Part shown: piece by piece, positions 41,515 to 53,400 of the stretch | Numbering within the stretch: position 1 is the first letter of the stretch | Layout: every line of letters starts with the position of its first letter | NCBI GenBank assembly: GCA_020310875.1 | Contig: CM035423.1 | Coordinates: 144,249,337-144,313,336 of the forward strand | Length of the DNA stretch: 64,000 bases | From: Ceratopteris richardii | Lineage: Eukaryota > Streptophyta > Polypodiopsida > Polypodiales > Pteridaceae | Reading direction: 5' to 3' | Translations under genes and position numbers: made by a program | Notes under the pieces: generated by a model | What the model was told of the DNA's origin: nothing | The model's database searches: none | What the model saw: only the letters and a program-made list of their open reading frames with translations

Positions 41515-42739
41515 CTATTTCCAAGAAAAACCCTCGCGAACTCTTTGTGCACGCCATTGGCCATGCTGTAGTGGTCCTGATGATGACATCCACTTCTCTC
41601 TTGCAATATCATGTTGTATCGTTCTTGTAATCTTTAGTATTTGTGACTCACATGCTTGTTCCATTATATACTTTCTAGCGAATGTCGCAAAAAAAAACCA
41701 GTTGAACATTTCTTCTAAATAGTTTGATTGTAGTAGACCACCCCCATGACAAGTGTTTTTAAAGTAAACACCTCTCGCCTTGTAATGTGGCCTCCATTCC
41801 TTGTGTACTATAAATGTTCAATGATGCATATCGATTCATAAAATATGCTCCATGTGCAAAAAGAATATGCTATGATCTGGTCAATAAGATATACACATGG
41901 TATTTAATACCAAATAAAAAAATGTAAGCAAAACTTACCATGTAATGTGTAATGTTGCTTTGTCCCCAAGATAAGATGGATGAATGTGTAAAATCCTTCA
42001 AAGTCACTTGGAATAATTCTCATTGTGAAGCATTAGTGGAAACCAATCAACCTGACTATCATTGTCTTTCGTAATCGAACAGAGGTCCTTCCAAAGCTCC
42101 CATTTCCCATCATCTTGACTATTCACATCTCTTTTAAAGAAACAACTTGCCTTCTTCCCAATCATTGAAACTTGTTGTAAAATCTCTTGAGACTCACTAT
42201 ACTTCTTAACAACTAAAGATACATGGCCACCAAGACAACCAATAGAATTCAAAAGATCTTCTATTTTTTGGATTGCTATTGTAGACCTCTCTAGTGGTTT
42301 CATTGCAAATGCATATTCAACATGGAGCTTCAAAAGCCTATCAAAGATCCTCATGAATGCATGCAAAGTACAAAAGTGAACATTGACTAATGGAAATGGA
42401 ATAATGGGTTCCAATCATTTTTTATTTTATCACGAGTCGGTTCTTGTAACATTGGAAACCTCAAAAGTGATATCTCATTTCCTTCACCTTGCTATCATTA
42501 CTCCACTTCAAACCCTTTAAAAGGGAGGATCCTATCCAATCAAGAGGGAGACCTTTGAAACATCTTAAGCACGTGTTGTGTGTCTTAATAGACAATATCT
42601 TCATAGTCCACTCTATGACTATTATCAATATCCTTGAATTTGATTCAATATCTTCTATCTTGGTTCCAAATTTGCTTCCACTTGCATAAACATTTTGGCC
42701 AAAGCTTCTTAGCTCTTTGGAGATTTCCTTGATGGACAT
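41515..42739 (-). pseudogene. Unrecognised reverse-strand gene fragment
   Basis: Three reverse-strand frames follow one another: 42,739-42,461 (ends SNDSKVKEMRYHF), 42,414-42,004 (begins EPIIPFPLVNVHFCTLHAFMRI and has the run of hydrophobic and charged residues expected of a real protein), and 41,709-41,515. Text between the first two (FPMLQEPTRDKIKNDW) in another frame suggests a frameshift. I do not recognise a domain; the VHFCTLHAFMRI motif reminds me of multi-copy uncharacterised proteins of non-seed plants, but I cannot verify this. It could be a decayed transposon protein or a host gene with introns. Confidence 0.4.
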
Positions 42740-42819
42740 CCCTCATGCCAACAATAGTAGAAAACCATATAAATTTATTCTCTCATATGCCAGTGGCCCA
42801 TTTCTAGTCATTACTCAGA

Positions 42820-43400
42820 GACCAAAAGGGCTTTATCTTGCCCCAAGATCCCCACATTGATATTTCCTCTTCTTTGGCTCCCCTTGTTTCTAACATCAAT
42901 TATAGTGCAGTAAAGCAATGGGTCTCAATTTCTTTGAAGGATCCCACAAACTACACCTTAGTTAGTATTTATGCCTCAAGCTCGTACTCTTAAGTTGGCC
43001 TACGTGAATGACTTGGCCATTCTTAGTTATCCCCTTTTCATTATGAATGACTTTAAATGGTCACTAATAGTAAAAATAGATTTAAAAATAAAAGGACATA
43101 TTGTCAATGACGTGTAAAAGATTCCTAGAATTTAATTGTTCCTCACGACCTTATTGATATCTCCTCCAACTCTTAGCTTTACTTGGAAGAATACAAAAAA
43201 AGGTTCCCACTTTCATGGAGCTAGGTTGGGGAGATATTACCCCAATACGTTCCTCTCTCCATTTTCTTTGGAGTTTTGTACGTGACCTTCACATCTCGTT
43301 GCACGTATCTAACCATTCTCCCTTGAAAATCAACGTTTTCAAGGATTGCCCCTCTTATATGTCAGGTACGCCTCACATTCATAAATCCCTCGTATATGTC
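42820..43400 (+). mobile_element. LINE endonuclease relic
   Basis: Forward-strand frames contain WVSISLKDPTNYTLVSIYA (near 42,928), FTWKNTKKGSHFHGARLGRY (near 43,174) and SNHSPLKI (near 43,312), in the order seen in the apurinic-type endonuclease of L1-clade LINEs. It is fragmentary, with several frameshifts and stops. No RT follows. Confidence 0.55.
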
Positions 43401-43436
43401 AAGAAGGCCTCACATTGATATCAATGATGTTACTTT

Positions 43437-43474
<38 letters not shown>
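43437..43474. repeat. (TC)n microsatellite
   Basis: About 38 bp of pure TC. Confidence 0.95.
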
Positions 43475-43477
<3 letters not shown>

Positions 43478-46080
43478 CGTAACCAATGCGACTCCCTCTC
43501 TATGTATGCATGTGATTTGTTGCACATTTCCTTTATCTTGTTATCTAGTTATTGACCACTAACGGATATTCTTTACATGCCTTTATGACTCTTGAGACAT
43601 CATCATCTGATACCTCTCTCACTTGTTTCAAGCATTTTGGCTACATATTTAATAATCACAAAGAAAACACAAAATCATGTCTGTATATAACCATGCAACA
43701 ATCATAATTAACTATACCTCATTTCCCCTCCAAGACTTTCGGACATTCATGGACACAACTGATATGCGCTTAAAACCATTGCATAATAGAGTAATAGTAT
43801 CCCAACACACAAAATACAAAAAACAAAACATTCATTTTACAACTGATGCGTGTAGAGAATGTAATGATGAAGGACGAAGGAAAGGAAACACAAACACTAA
43901 AGAATAAACCATCAAAATATATCGGACAAAACTTATTTTGCCGGACAAGGACGGTCAGGAGGAGGCACAGAACTGGATGGTGGAAAGTTGAAAGAGATGC
44001 GACAGAAGATGGAAGATGCGATTGAAGATGGAGTCCAAGATGGAAAGTTGAAATAGATGCGACAGATGAAAAGAGAATGGGGAGAATTTTGATAGAGAAG
44101 AGGGATGCCAAGCAAAAGTTTAGAACAAGAGAATCAAGAGAAATAGATTCATATATAGTCCCGAAGCTCATCATTGAGAGATGCTCTTAGCCTCCAAAGT
44201 TCAGCCAAACTATGGAGAGCTTTCATTTGAATCCTTGCGATAATCTTGAAGATGTTTAAGTTGAGAAGATATTTAAGATGATCTACATAAAGTGAGGAAG
44301 ATGATGGAGCGTGATCTGTTCTAGGCTAGAGAATGGATAAGGTTAATGGTGTGCTATTATCAGTGGGAGTTATATAATGTGATTCTAAAGTTAAGAAAAT
44401 ATCCTTTTGATCTGTAACACAAATTTGTGGGAAGATGATTTTGTTTTTCAAAATGCAAGGTGGACTTTCCTTCTCAACTAGGACACATCACACCCTATTT
44501 TAGAGCACACCATTGTAAAGAAATTTTTTATATTGAGCATGAAACTTTAAAGAAATCTTTCATATGGAGCATGGACGTAGATGAGGAACTTACTTAGAAA
44601 GTTGAAGTCGTATTGACATCATCCATCCGATCTGAGCTTCAAGATTGATATATATTTTAACAATAATAATCTTTCTCTACGCTCTTCTTCATCCTAAGCT
44701 TCTTGAGTATTTCTTGAGCCTTCAATCGCAATGCTTTTTCAATTCTCAAATCTTTCATGATCTTATCATATTCCTTAAATTTTGGTGTATATTTATTATG
44801 TTCCTCTACAAAAAGGAGTACTAGTCTTGGTTTAGGGAAGTATTCATATATCCACTAGCCCATATATGATCATCTGAAATACATTAGAGCGATTTTCTAG
44901 GGCTCATGAAATTGATTATTGATCTTTGTGCTGAAAAGGTGGATAGATATGTCCATTGCACTATATGTGAATGTGTTGAAGGCCCTAATCCTTCATGATG
45001 TCCGTATCTAGTGTAGTAAGCTAGACCTTTTCTTGTTCGCTTTGGAAAGCTGCATAGTCGTCATCAAGCTCAATATGGGGGTAATGGCATCTCCTCACAA
45101 TGATAGAGTCTTTGGTGGTTATGATTTGTGCGATGTAAGATATGGGGGTAATGGTAATGGCATCTCCTCACAATGATAGATGTAAGATATCAAGGAAGTG
45201 TTGAAATCCAGTGAGTCATTAGCTTGAGGAAGATCAAGAATGATGTCCATATCATGAAGGGTGGATTTTTCACATAGGAAAGTTGGATGTAAAGGTCAAA
45301 AGCAAATAGTCTCAAAGCATATTACTTTTCTTATAAAAAATATTTGAGGATGTACTTTGGAGAGAAGGGACATGGATGGGCCACTCATGCCCCTATTAAA
45401 ATAATGTTTCTGCTTGTGCACCATGGCACAAAAGAAACAAAAAATACTCATCCATCATTAAAGAATGACTTATGGAAAATGAAGAAACAATGAGATAATA
45501 CGTAGCTCTAATTAAAAAATAGTTTTGGTATGATATAAAAATAATATTACTTTTTCTATTTTTCTCCCACAAAAGACACTTGAAAAATAGGAAAAATAAC
45601 TACTTCTTAGAAGGCCGAATAGGAACTATGAAATTGCCTAATATATAAATCAATAAATAAATAAACACACACGCTATATATATATATATATATAATCACG
45701 CATATGGTGCATTTGGATTTTTCAAATGAAATAACATTGAGGTTTTGATCAAATAAAATTTTGATGAGATATAATTCAATCAAAAGATTTTAGGGATTAA
45801 AAATATTTTGGAATTATATTCATTCAAGAGGATTGAAAAACCTTTATTAGGTTGCTCGAACATATTAATGTATCACGAAATAATCTGCTAACTATTCAGG
45901 AGTAAATAAGTTCTTGATATCAAATAATGCAATATAAACCTTTAGTATTATCCAATTTGCTAATAAGTGCCTGATATGTTGAAGGTGCATGCACATATGT
46001 AGGCTGGACTGTTACCCTCTTTACAATTTCATTAATTGCTTATGGATATTATCAACAGAACATATTATCAACAGAACATA
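43475..46080. other. No gene recognised
   Basis: No frame here shows a domain. Small features: a GATGGAAAGTTGAAA-type direct repeat near 43,978-44,065, a direct repeat of GGGGGTAATGGCATCTCC at about 45,075 and 45,144, (TA)n at 45,676-45,693, and a CAGAACATATTATCAA repeat just before the LINE at 46,085. Confidence 0.4.
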
Positions 46081-46084
46081 TTAA

Positions 46085-47339
46085 TTGGCACTCATGGGCT
46101 TCCCTAATTGGAAGAATCTTGACATCCTGACCTTGCTGTTTTCCCCGATCCCCGTCTTCCCTAAAGGCTCTAACCTGGTGTGCTCCCTTTGGAAAAGCTG
46201 GAATAAAGTCAAGGGGTTCACAAGAATTAGCGAAGACTGGAAGTGGGCTGCCGGTATAAGACAAAACGACTCTATCTGGTTCTCGATCCATGGCATCCGG
46301 AGTGTGGAATCCTGGAACATCCAAAATGCCAAGAAGCTATGGAACAAAGGCTTTAAAAAATGGAAACATCTCTGGAAACAAGACACCAACCGCTGGATCA
46401 ACCTTGAGGATATCGATCCTAGCACTAACATTTCGCATGAAGAATGGAACACATTGCAAAGCAGATGCCTCGCCTGGGACCGACACAAAGTTCGCCTTCT
46501 CATGGGACACGACAAGCCGAGCTCGCTTGGTCTCAAATGGCACAATGGGAAGAGTCTATCAAAAGTCCCGAACATCAAAGACACGGTCTTCTTTCAGGCT
46601 AACCTCAACAAAAAGTGGTGCCTGTCATGGACGCGGCTTCGGTGGGACATGAAGTTCATGGCTATCTGGCACCCCCTCATAGAAATCAAAAAGTCTGTCC
46701 TCTTATGGCAAATCCTTCATCATGGTATCTGGACCAACCTTAAGGCTAGCAAAATTTGTGGTACCCCCCCTGGTGCAAACGCTGCCACCGGTCTATCGAA
46801 GATGTTCCTCACATCTTCTGTACCTGCCCCAACTCCAACAGACTCTGGCAGGTGGTTGAAAAGAGGATTGGTCTTCAAAAACGTCTCAGTTGGCAGCAAG
46901 CCCTTCTGGGTGAAGCGATCGGCTGCTCCGCGACTCTCTGGAACGCCATCAGAGGGGAGGTCATATGGAAAATCTGGCGGGAAAGATGTGCTCGCAACTT
47001 CGGCGACTCCCCCAAGGAGTGGTCAATTGAGAAATCGCTGTTCCTCCTTGGCAAAAGGATTGTCAACTGTAAAAAATCCCCCCCCTTTAGACATCACCAA
47101 GTACTTCTTTTGATCGATAACAAGCTTAAACCCAAGTGGGCCCCACATGAGGGTGATGAGAGGGTAATTAACCTTCTTTGTAACGTCATCTAAGCACTGT
47201 AATAGCTCCCCCTGCTTTGTGGGATTTGGGGGGTCCCGTGGGCACTAGTCCCCTTCTCTTGTACTTCTCTTTATTTAATTCAAGTCCGGGAGAGTAGGCA
47301 ATCGCCGAACTTCCTTTATATATAAAAAAAAAAAAAAAA
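46085..47339 (+). mobile_element. 5'-truncated L1-clade LINE, ORF2 C-terminal part and poly-A tail
   Basis: A 370-codon stretch (46,085-47,193) matches the region downstream of RT in the LINEs at 58.9-64 kb (FPKGSNLVCSLW, LLWQILHHGIW). It ends with a zinc knuckle WCKRCHRSIEDVPHIFCTC and a WKIWRERCARNFG segment. Only one frame slip is visible, near a C7 run at about 46,764. The stop at 47,191-47,193 is followed by a 130-bp 3' UTR with a hairpin (47,288-47,314) and about 17 A. Codons are clearly richer in G and C than the surroundings. RT and endonuclease are missing (5' truncation). A convincing target duplication was not found; AACATATTATC before and ACATAATATCC after are only similar. Confidence 0.85.
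47288..47314 (+). other. 3' hairpin of LINE copy 1
   Basis: Outer stem GGGAG/CTTCC (one G-U pair) and inner stem GGC/GCC around an AATC loop, just before the poly-A tail. Confidence 0.65.
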
Positions 47340-48653
47340 CATAATATCCAAGCAACATGTTTTGAGTGCTTGATGAACAAGCCACATCGAACTTGCATCC
47401 GTGTTTTTGATACTATGACTGCACTAATTATAGTATGGAGTCAATGGCTCATTAATATGATTTTCGTTGGCAATATTATGAATATTATGGCTATATTATG
47501 AAAGGAATTATTTTTCACTTCTCGAAAGATCACCCTCTAGATGTTATGTGAAGGCGTGTGATTTTGAAGGGAAACATATATCCTCTATGCATTTGCTCGC
47601 ACATATAAATGTTGTGTTCCATGGGAGGACGCCATAAGGGTCGACAACCAGAGCCAAGGGGGCTCCTCCCATTAAAACGGGGACATCTGTTGCGTTCATC
47701 GTGAAGCCTTGCATGGTGTGGTTTGTGGGACTTCTCAAGTAATCTTCATTCCCATCTCCCATTTTTGTTAGCATAGAAAGTAATTCTGTGAGAAGGTTTG
47801 TGACAAGGTGTGGAATTATCACCCCCAGATCAGAAGACTCATATTTGGGCAGCTAAATCCTACTTGAGTCCATAAACGTATTGAAGATATGCCCCAATTA
47901 GGGGAAAAAAGGACTTGTAGGTAAGTACTAGTTGACATCAACATCTCATGGCAAGGTGTGATCATCTCACTTTCATGTACTCAACAACTCATATCTTGGT
48001 AGATGGTCTACCCGAGTCCCTTGCAACGAAAGTGAAGATCAGCTCCAAGTACGGAGCCTGAGGAAAACGGATTGTGTGATGGGGGTGCCTATTTTCCATG
48101 CCACATGGAAAGATGCAAACTTATCACTTCTATGTAGAGAATGGCATGGTAATCTAACCTTTTTTCCATACAAGGGGCAAAAGAAAAGAATTGTGGGTGG
48201 GGAATACTTTCTTTCAAGTGTCATGCAAACTCATGGACTTTTCATTCTCTTAGCGAAATGACACATATTCGAGTATGCAAGCATACATGACTCTCTTCCC
48301 TTCAAAGTCGAGTATGCAGGCATACATGACCCTCTTCCCTTCAAAGTCCTTTCAAGTACGATGGTTCCAAGGGACCTATGAAGAAAGGCATGCTTGGAGG
48401 CATTTCTTAAAAAGCCTTGAGTGTGTTCATGGAATCAATATTCGAGGTGGAATATCTTTCCCCGTATTTGAACATTACTTCATGCAAGAAAGCGAACTTT
48501 CCCTATTTTTTTATTTCAGGTGTAGTTCAAGACATTGGTTGGGAGGTCTTTTTTGATGCACTATCATTCGGCATGGCACCAGAGGAGGAGGTGAAGTTTT
48601 ACATATTCGAGTGAAGCAAGACTCAAGTAAATTTCTTCGACCAAGCCAAATAT
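47340..48653. other. No gene recognised
   Basis: Frames at 47,822-47,544 (-) and 48,076-48,614 (+) show no motif I recognise. A 39-bp tandem pair is listed at 48,270-48,347. This segment separates two LINE copies of one family. Confidence 0.4.
48270..48347 (+). repeat. Tandem duplication, 39-bp unit, two copies
   Basis: Units beginning CGAGTATGCAAGCATACATG and CGAGTATGCAGGCATACATG, nearly identical. Confidence 0.9.
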
Positions 48654-48669
48654 AAAAGTTCAAGATGTG
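48654..48669 (+). repeat. Target-site duplication, left copy
   Basis: AAAAGTTCAAGATGTG; the right copy ends at 49,054 and shares its first As with the poly-A tail. Confidence 0.85.
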
Positions 48670-49040
48670 GAAAATTTGGCGGGAGCGGTGTGCTCTCAAC
48701 TTCGGCGACCCCCCCAGGGAGTGGTCGATTGAAAAATCTCTATTCCTCCTTGGCAAAAGGATTGCCAACAGCAAGAAATCCCCCCCCTTCAGGCACCATC
48801 AAGTCCTCCTTTTGATCAACAACAAGCTCAAACCCAAGTGGGCCCCGCATGAGGGCGACGAGAGGGTGATCAACCTTCTTTGTAATGCAACCTAGGAATC
48901 AGCCAAGCTTCCCCTGCTTTGTGGGATTTGGGGGGTCCCGTGGGCACTAGTCCCCTTCCATTGTACCTTTGTTTCTTAATTTAATTCAAGTCCGGGAGAG
49001 TAGGCTATTGCCGAACTTCCTTTATAAAAAAAAAAAAAAA
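48670..49040 (+). mobile_element. Short 5'-truncated LINE insertion with target duplication
   Basis: Contains only the last 76 codons of ORF2 (KIWRERCALNFGDPP to LLCNAT) and the 3' UTR of the family at 46.1-47.3 kb, with the 3' hairpin (48,994-49,020) and a poly-A tail. AAAAGTTCAAGATGTG lies before it (48,654-48,669) and again right after the tail (to 49,054), a 14-16-bp target duplication. This is the signature of target-primed reverse transcription that stopped early. The retained frame is open. The two family members here are about nine-tenths identical in the UTR by eye. Confidence 0.9.
48994..49020 (+). other. 3' hairpin of LINE copy 2
   Basis: Same stems as copy 1 (GGGAG/CTTCC and GGC/GCC) but with loop TATT. 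Confidence 0.65.
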
Positions 49041-49054
49041 AAGTTCAAGATGTG

Positions 49055-49753
49055 AGAAAAAAAAAAAGCAACAACAATGAATGTTCCCCCTAAAGAGCAA
49101 AGAGTATAGGGCAAAGTCTATCTATACCTCGTACACCTTTTGGAAAGCATTGCATTTCTGAGAAAAGACTCACAGTTCTACTAAATAAGGACTATCCTTG
49201 CATGAGCATTGCTATGACCATCTCATGCAAAACCTATGTACATCCAAGTAGTTCCCTAATTTTGTGCGAGCATTATTTTATGTAGATATTATGGCCAAAA
49301 TGAAGGGGGATCCCCTTAATCGTGATTTGGAGCTTCCCACATGTTCAAAACTTTGAGTGGTCTCATAGCCCATGGTGATGACCCACTATGAAACATTTGC
49401 ATTGAGTCATCTTTGCTTGATCTCGACATTAACTATGTCTTGGTGCTTGAGCCAAGTACAAGCATAGTAACATAAATGCTTCCCCAATCTCTCCATGAAT
49501 GCTTTGGGTATTGGTGATGGACTTCTTTGCATAAGAATGAGACCTAGGTCCCCGAATGGTTGGCAGTAAGATATGTAGCCAGTTTCATTAAGGTAGTTGT
49601 TCCTCACAAGTTGCTATGTTGATTTACATATAACACCTCAAGACAAGTTGTGAAACAATCCCAAAGATCCCACATTTTTCTGCATACATCTAAAATGCTT
49701 CCACTAATCACTTTTACAAAAGTCTTGTGCTATTTTCCATGTCTCGTACGTGG
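49055..49753. other. No gene recognised
   Basis: AT-rich spacer. The only frame longer than 60 codons (49,607-49,407, -) has no recognisable motif. Confidence 0.4.
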
Positions 49754-49945
49754 GTTTAACCCTTGGGTTGGACATGTAATGGTTTTGGGCAGTTCAAAAA
49801 AACTTTAATCAATTGTAACCTTGTCTAACCCTTGTTTAATCAATTGTAACCTATGTTTAACCCTTGGGTTGGACATGTAATGGTTTTGGGCAGTTCAAAA
49901 CAATTTTAATCAATTGTAACCTTGCCTAATCCTTGCTTCATGGAA
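49754..49945 (+). repeat. Tandem duplication, 101-bp unit, two copies
   Basis: Units start GTTTAACCCTTGGGTTGG at 49,754 and 49,855. Each contains ATCAATTGTAACC. Confidence 0.85.
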
Positions 49946-50052
49946 TATGAAGGGTGTCCTTGGTACTATACCCATTCACATATACAATTGTACTTTCAAA
50001 ATTAAAGTCGAAGGAGTAGGTTTCTACCAAACCTCCATTTAAAAGAAAAACT
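49946..50052 (+). mobile_element. Old LINE 3' tail
   Basis: AAAATTAAAGTCGAAGGAGT and following bases to AAAAGAAAAA resemble the last 60 bp of the two LINE copies at 47.3 and 49.0 kb, including a hairpin (50,013-50,036) with stems GGAG/CTCC and GGT/ACC. No ORF is left. The boundary at the left is a guess. Confidence 0.5.
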
Positions 50053-50261
50053 CTTGTGGCACTCACCTCATCCTACTTCAATACACAAAACCACACACAT
50101 CCAATTTTGCATTGCACTTGCACCGCGCATGTCAAGGCCTCAAGCTGCCAAATTATTTCTCCATTCAAAGTCCACTTTTTATTTTCTATGTATTTTTTTT
50201 ATGTAGAAGAATTGGAAAGTACGATGGGATGTTGTACTTCCGAATGCAAAAGGACACATGC

Positions 50262-50416
50262 TGTCATATGATGGGTAGAAGTAGGGAGATTATTATCCAC
50301 CCAGCCGCGTCCAACTCTTCGACGTTCTCTCGAGAAAGACTATTCACATAATCTCTACTTGAACCTCTCTCTCTATATGAGATAATAATCTCCCTACTTC
50401 TACCCATCATATGACA
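50262..50416 (-). repeat. 155-bp LTR-like unit with long terminal inverted repeats
   Basis: Begins TGTCATATGATGGGTAGAAG and ends with its complement; the inverted ends match over about 36 bp. On the reverse strand its first 124 bp match 57,743-57,866 at the other end of the palindrome, after which the two diverge. It could be an LTR or a foldback unit. Confidence 0.7.
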
Positions 50417-50417
50417 A

Positions 50418-53400
50418 CGGACTCCCCTAAACCCCATGTACTCTACGTACATGGTCATCTCTGTGTGTGTTGTTTCCCCATATCCTTCCCCTTAAGGAGT
50501 CTCATATGAGATCTCAAAGGTGGGAAACCGTGAGAGTGGTGCCTACTATCTCCCATATACACTCCACTTCCATACTACCACTCCCATGACATACTACATC
50601 ATCCAAATGACCTAAGTCCATATGATGTATCCTCCTTGGAGCAATAGCATCTAAAGCAAGTGTAAAAGTGCCAAACTTATAAGCTTGACCGTACCATTAT
50701 GGAGATAGTAAACCATAGAATCCTTTGAAATATAGAACAAAGTCCCATAAAAGTGACTTCAAACCCATCTAGGAGTACATGATAGATTGCCCTCATACCA
50801 CTCTAGGTCTTCCTAACCTTGAGTGTGCTCACAAGTAATTGTTTTGTCATTTGTTGGCACTTGTGCAAACTCTAGTATTTCTCTTCCCTATAGTTTGCCA
50901 TATGAATGCTGAAAGCATTCCTTTTGAGATTCAGATAATCCCTAAATACCCATCCTCCTAACTGATGTTTACTCATCATACTCATGATGTAACACCAACT
51001 AAGAGTTTGGTACCATAATAGGTTAGATATATCTCTATCTCCTAGAAAGCATAAAGAGAAGAGTCATATCTCTACTTCCAGTCTCACTAATGTCAATAAC
51101 TAGATCATCTCATCTAGTCAAGGACCATCACTGGAAATAAACATAACTACTTCTCTCTAGAGTCTCCATGTGAGACTCAATCTAACCATCATGATTAACT
51201 GATCTCCCTCTTGTCTTTAATAGAAGAGTGCCACTCCTATCTAGACAATCTAAATGAGAAAGTGAAACTCTCTCCATGTCTATCTCTGTAATCTCCTCCA
51301 AGGAAAAGAGCTCCGGTAGTGGAATCTATTCCACTTTCCCTTTCCCTTTGAAAGAGACTCTGTTGAATCCATTTACTCTGCTCATATTTTTCCTTTCAAA
51401 GTAGTGGAGAATCATACTCCCATGTGAAAGAAAAATACACTGAAAATTATAGTAAATGAATTCCTTCTGAAATAAAGATGTTTCCCAAACACCTCTTCCA
51501 ACTAAAGGAAAACATACTCTATTCTTCTCCTATGAAGAAATTATGTTTTCCTTTCCTTCTTTCTCTCTCAAAGAGTAGGAGCTAAAGTGAGACCACTGAA
51601 CTAAAGTGAGATCTCTCTTTGATCTCTAAGCTAATTCCCACTTTCTCCTTTCCTTAAAAGAGAAACTCATGAATTTATTTAGTCCTCTCTTCCATAACTA
51701 ATGCATAATCCGTCATTACATGTATTCATATGAAGATGGAGAAAAAATGTCTCCTGACTAATGAAGGTGTATGTAGTGAAGAGTGGAGAAAATAAATTCC
51801 TAATAACGGTCAAAGCCCTCTACTAAAATGGTCAGCAATGATGTGACATGATACCGTAAACACGTGTATCCATAATAAAGTACTATCTCTTCCAACCATA
51901 CTCTATGCATGGATCTATACGATCCAATCAAACTGATGGAATTATCCTTCCTGAAAAGCTGAAAATGAGTATGTGATACTAATGGTGATAAAATCACCTA
52001 TCACATTCTCTACTGGAAGAATAAATCTTCCCTAACTATGAAGGATAACTCCCAATCCTAAGGAGATTTTTACTAAGAGCTCTCCTCTGATCTAGTGAGA
52101 CATGACGCCATGAATGATGAGTCCTTTTCTTCCTGGCCATAGAAGAAGAGTCCTCAAAGGGAAGTCATTTCCACCGTCCCATACCAGTGGAACTTTCTGC
52201 CAATTCACGGTGTCATACCTACACTAAACCAAATATATATTCCATGTAATGGAATATGTAGGTGGACTCTAATGAATCCCATATCCTAAAATCATATCAG
52301 TGGACTCAAATGAGTCCCATGTCCTCGAACTAGTTAGTTTGGTTCTAGTCAACAATGTGACAATGGATATCCCCTTCTGTTCCAAACCAACTTGTTCCTA
52401 GGTACAAAGACTAAGTCTAGGTACCTCTCTGTAGATCCCGATATACATATATATGTATTGGGTACCCCAATTATTCCTGATTAAGGGATCTATGCTCTGA
52501 ATCATAGAGCTAGTGCCATGCCTATGGCCTTCCTAACCATCACTCAAATCACATAGCACCCGTCGATGCTGTCTCATGAAACCCATCTTTGTGATCCCAT
52601 CTAATTGGTTTCCTTAGTAGTGTAGCAAAAATGCTTCACTACTTGGTCAAGTGATGTGCATGAGTGAAACTAGTCACTCTTTGGGTATTCATCATGATAC
52701 CCCATAGTCTCCTAATCATACTGTGAGACTCTGGTGAAGATAAGTAAATCTTCACTACATTGGAGATTATCATAAACGTATCTCCCGTGCGTGTATGCAA
52801 CTTCTCATAACCTATAGGATTGCTTGTGCACATTCCTAATGGTGAAGGTACATGTCCTTCCCTTTAGCAATCCTATGGTCTAAATCCATAAGGATTATGT
52901 GTAGGGATCCTATTCCTAATGAAGTTGCCTTATCTATGATACTGTGATGGTACTAAGTCCATCAAATACATGCTTAGGAGCATGCGTACACCTTATTGAA
53001 GTTTGCAGAAGGGGCATGGTACGATACCATAACATTCTTACCTAAAGGCAAGTGCGTATATAACGCCATGAGAGGGGAAAATTTTCGACAGCATTTCCCC
53101 AGGAAATGGAATCCCAAAAAATTTTACCATAAGCTCAGTGGCACAAAGGCCACCCAATGACATAGGGCTTGACAGGCCCATGGCATGCACGCCATAAACT
53201 CATATATGGATTCCATGACCTGCAAAAACATAAAAACAAATGTTGGCAACCATTCTCTGTGTTGCCTAACCATATAGTTTCTGCAATCCTGTTTCTTGCA
53301 AACAATCAAAAGTGTACTTCTCTCCCATTGATCCATACTTTTAAAATTTAAATAATGATCAAAATTTGATGTATGCAATCCAATGTATGCATGTACATTC

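Noticed and set aside
46052-46584. Reverse-strand frames opposite the LINE ORF2 fragment
   Set aside because: They are shadows of the GC-rich LINE coding strand, which has clear domain matches.
46060-47360. Target duplication around the first LINE fragment
   Set aside because: The flanking AACATATTATC and ACATAATATCC are only similar and fall in a local direct repeat, so I do not claim a duplication.
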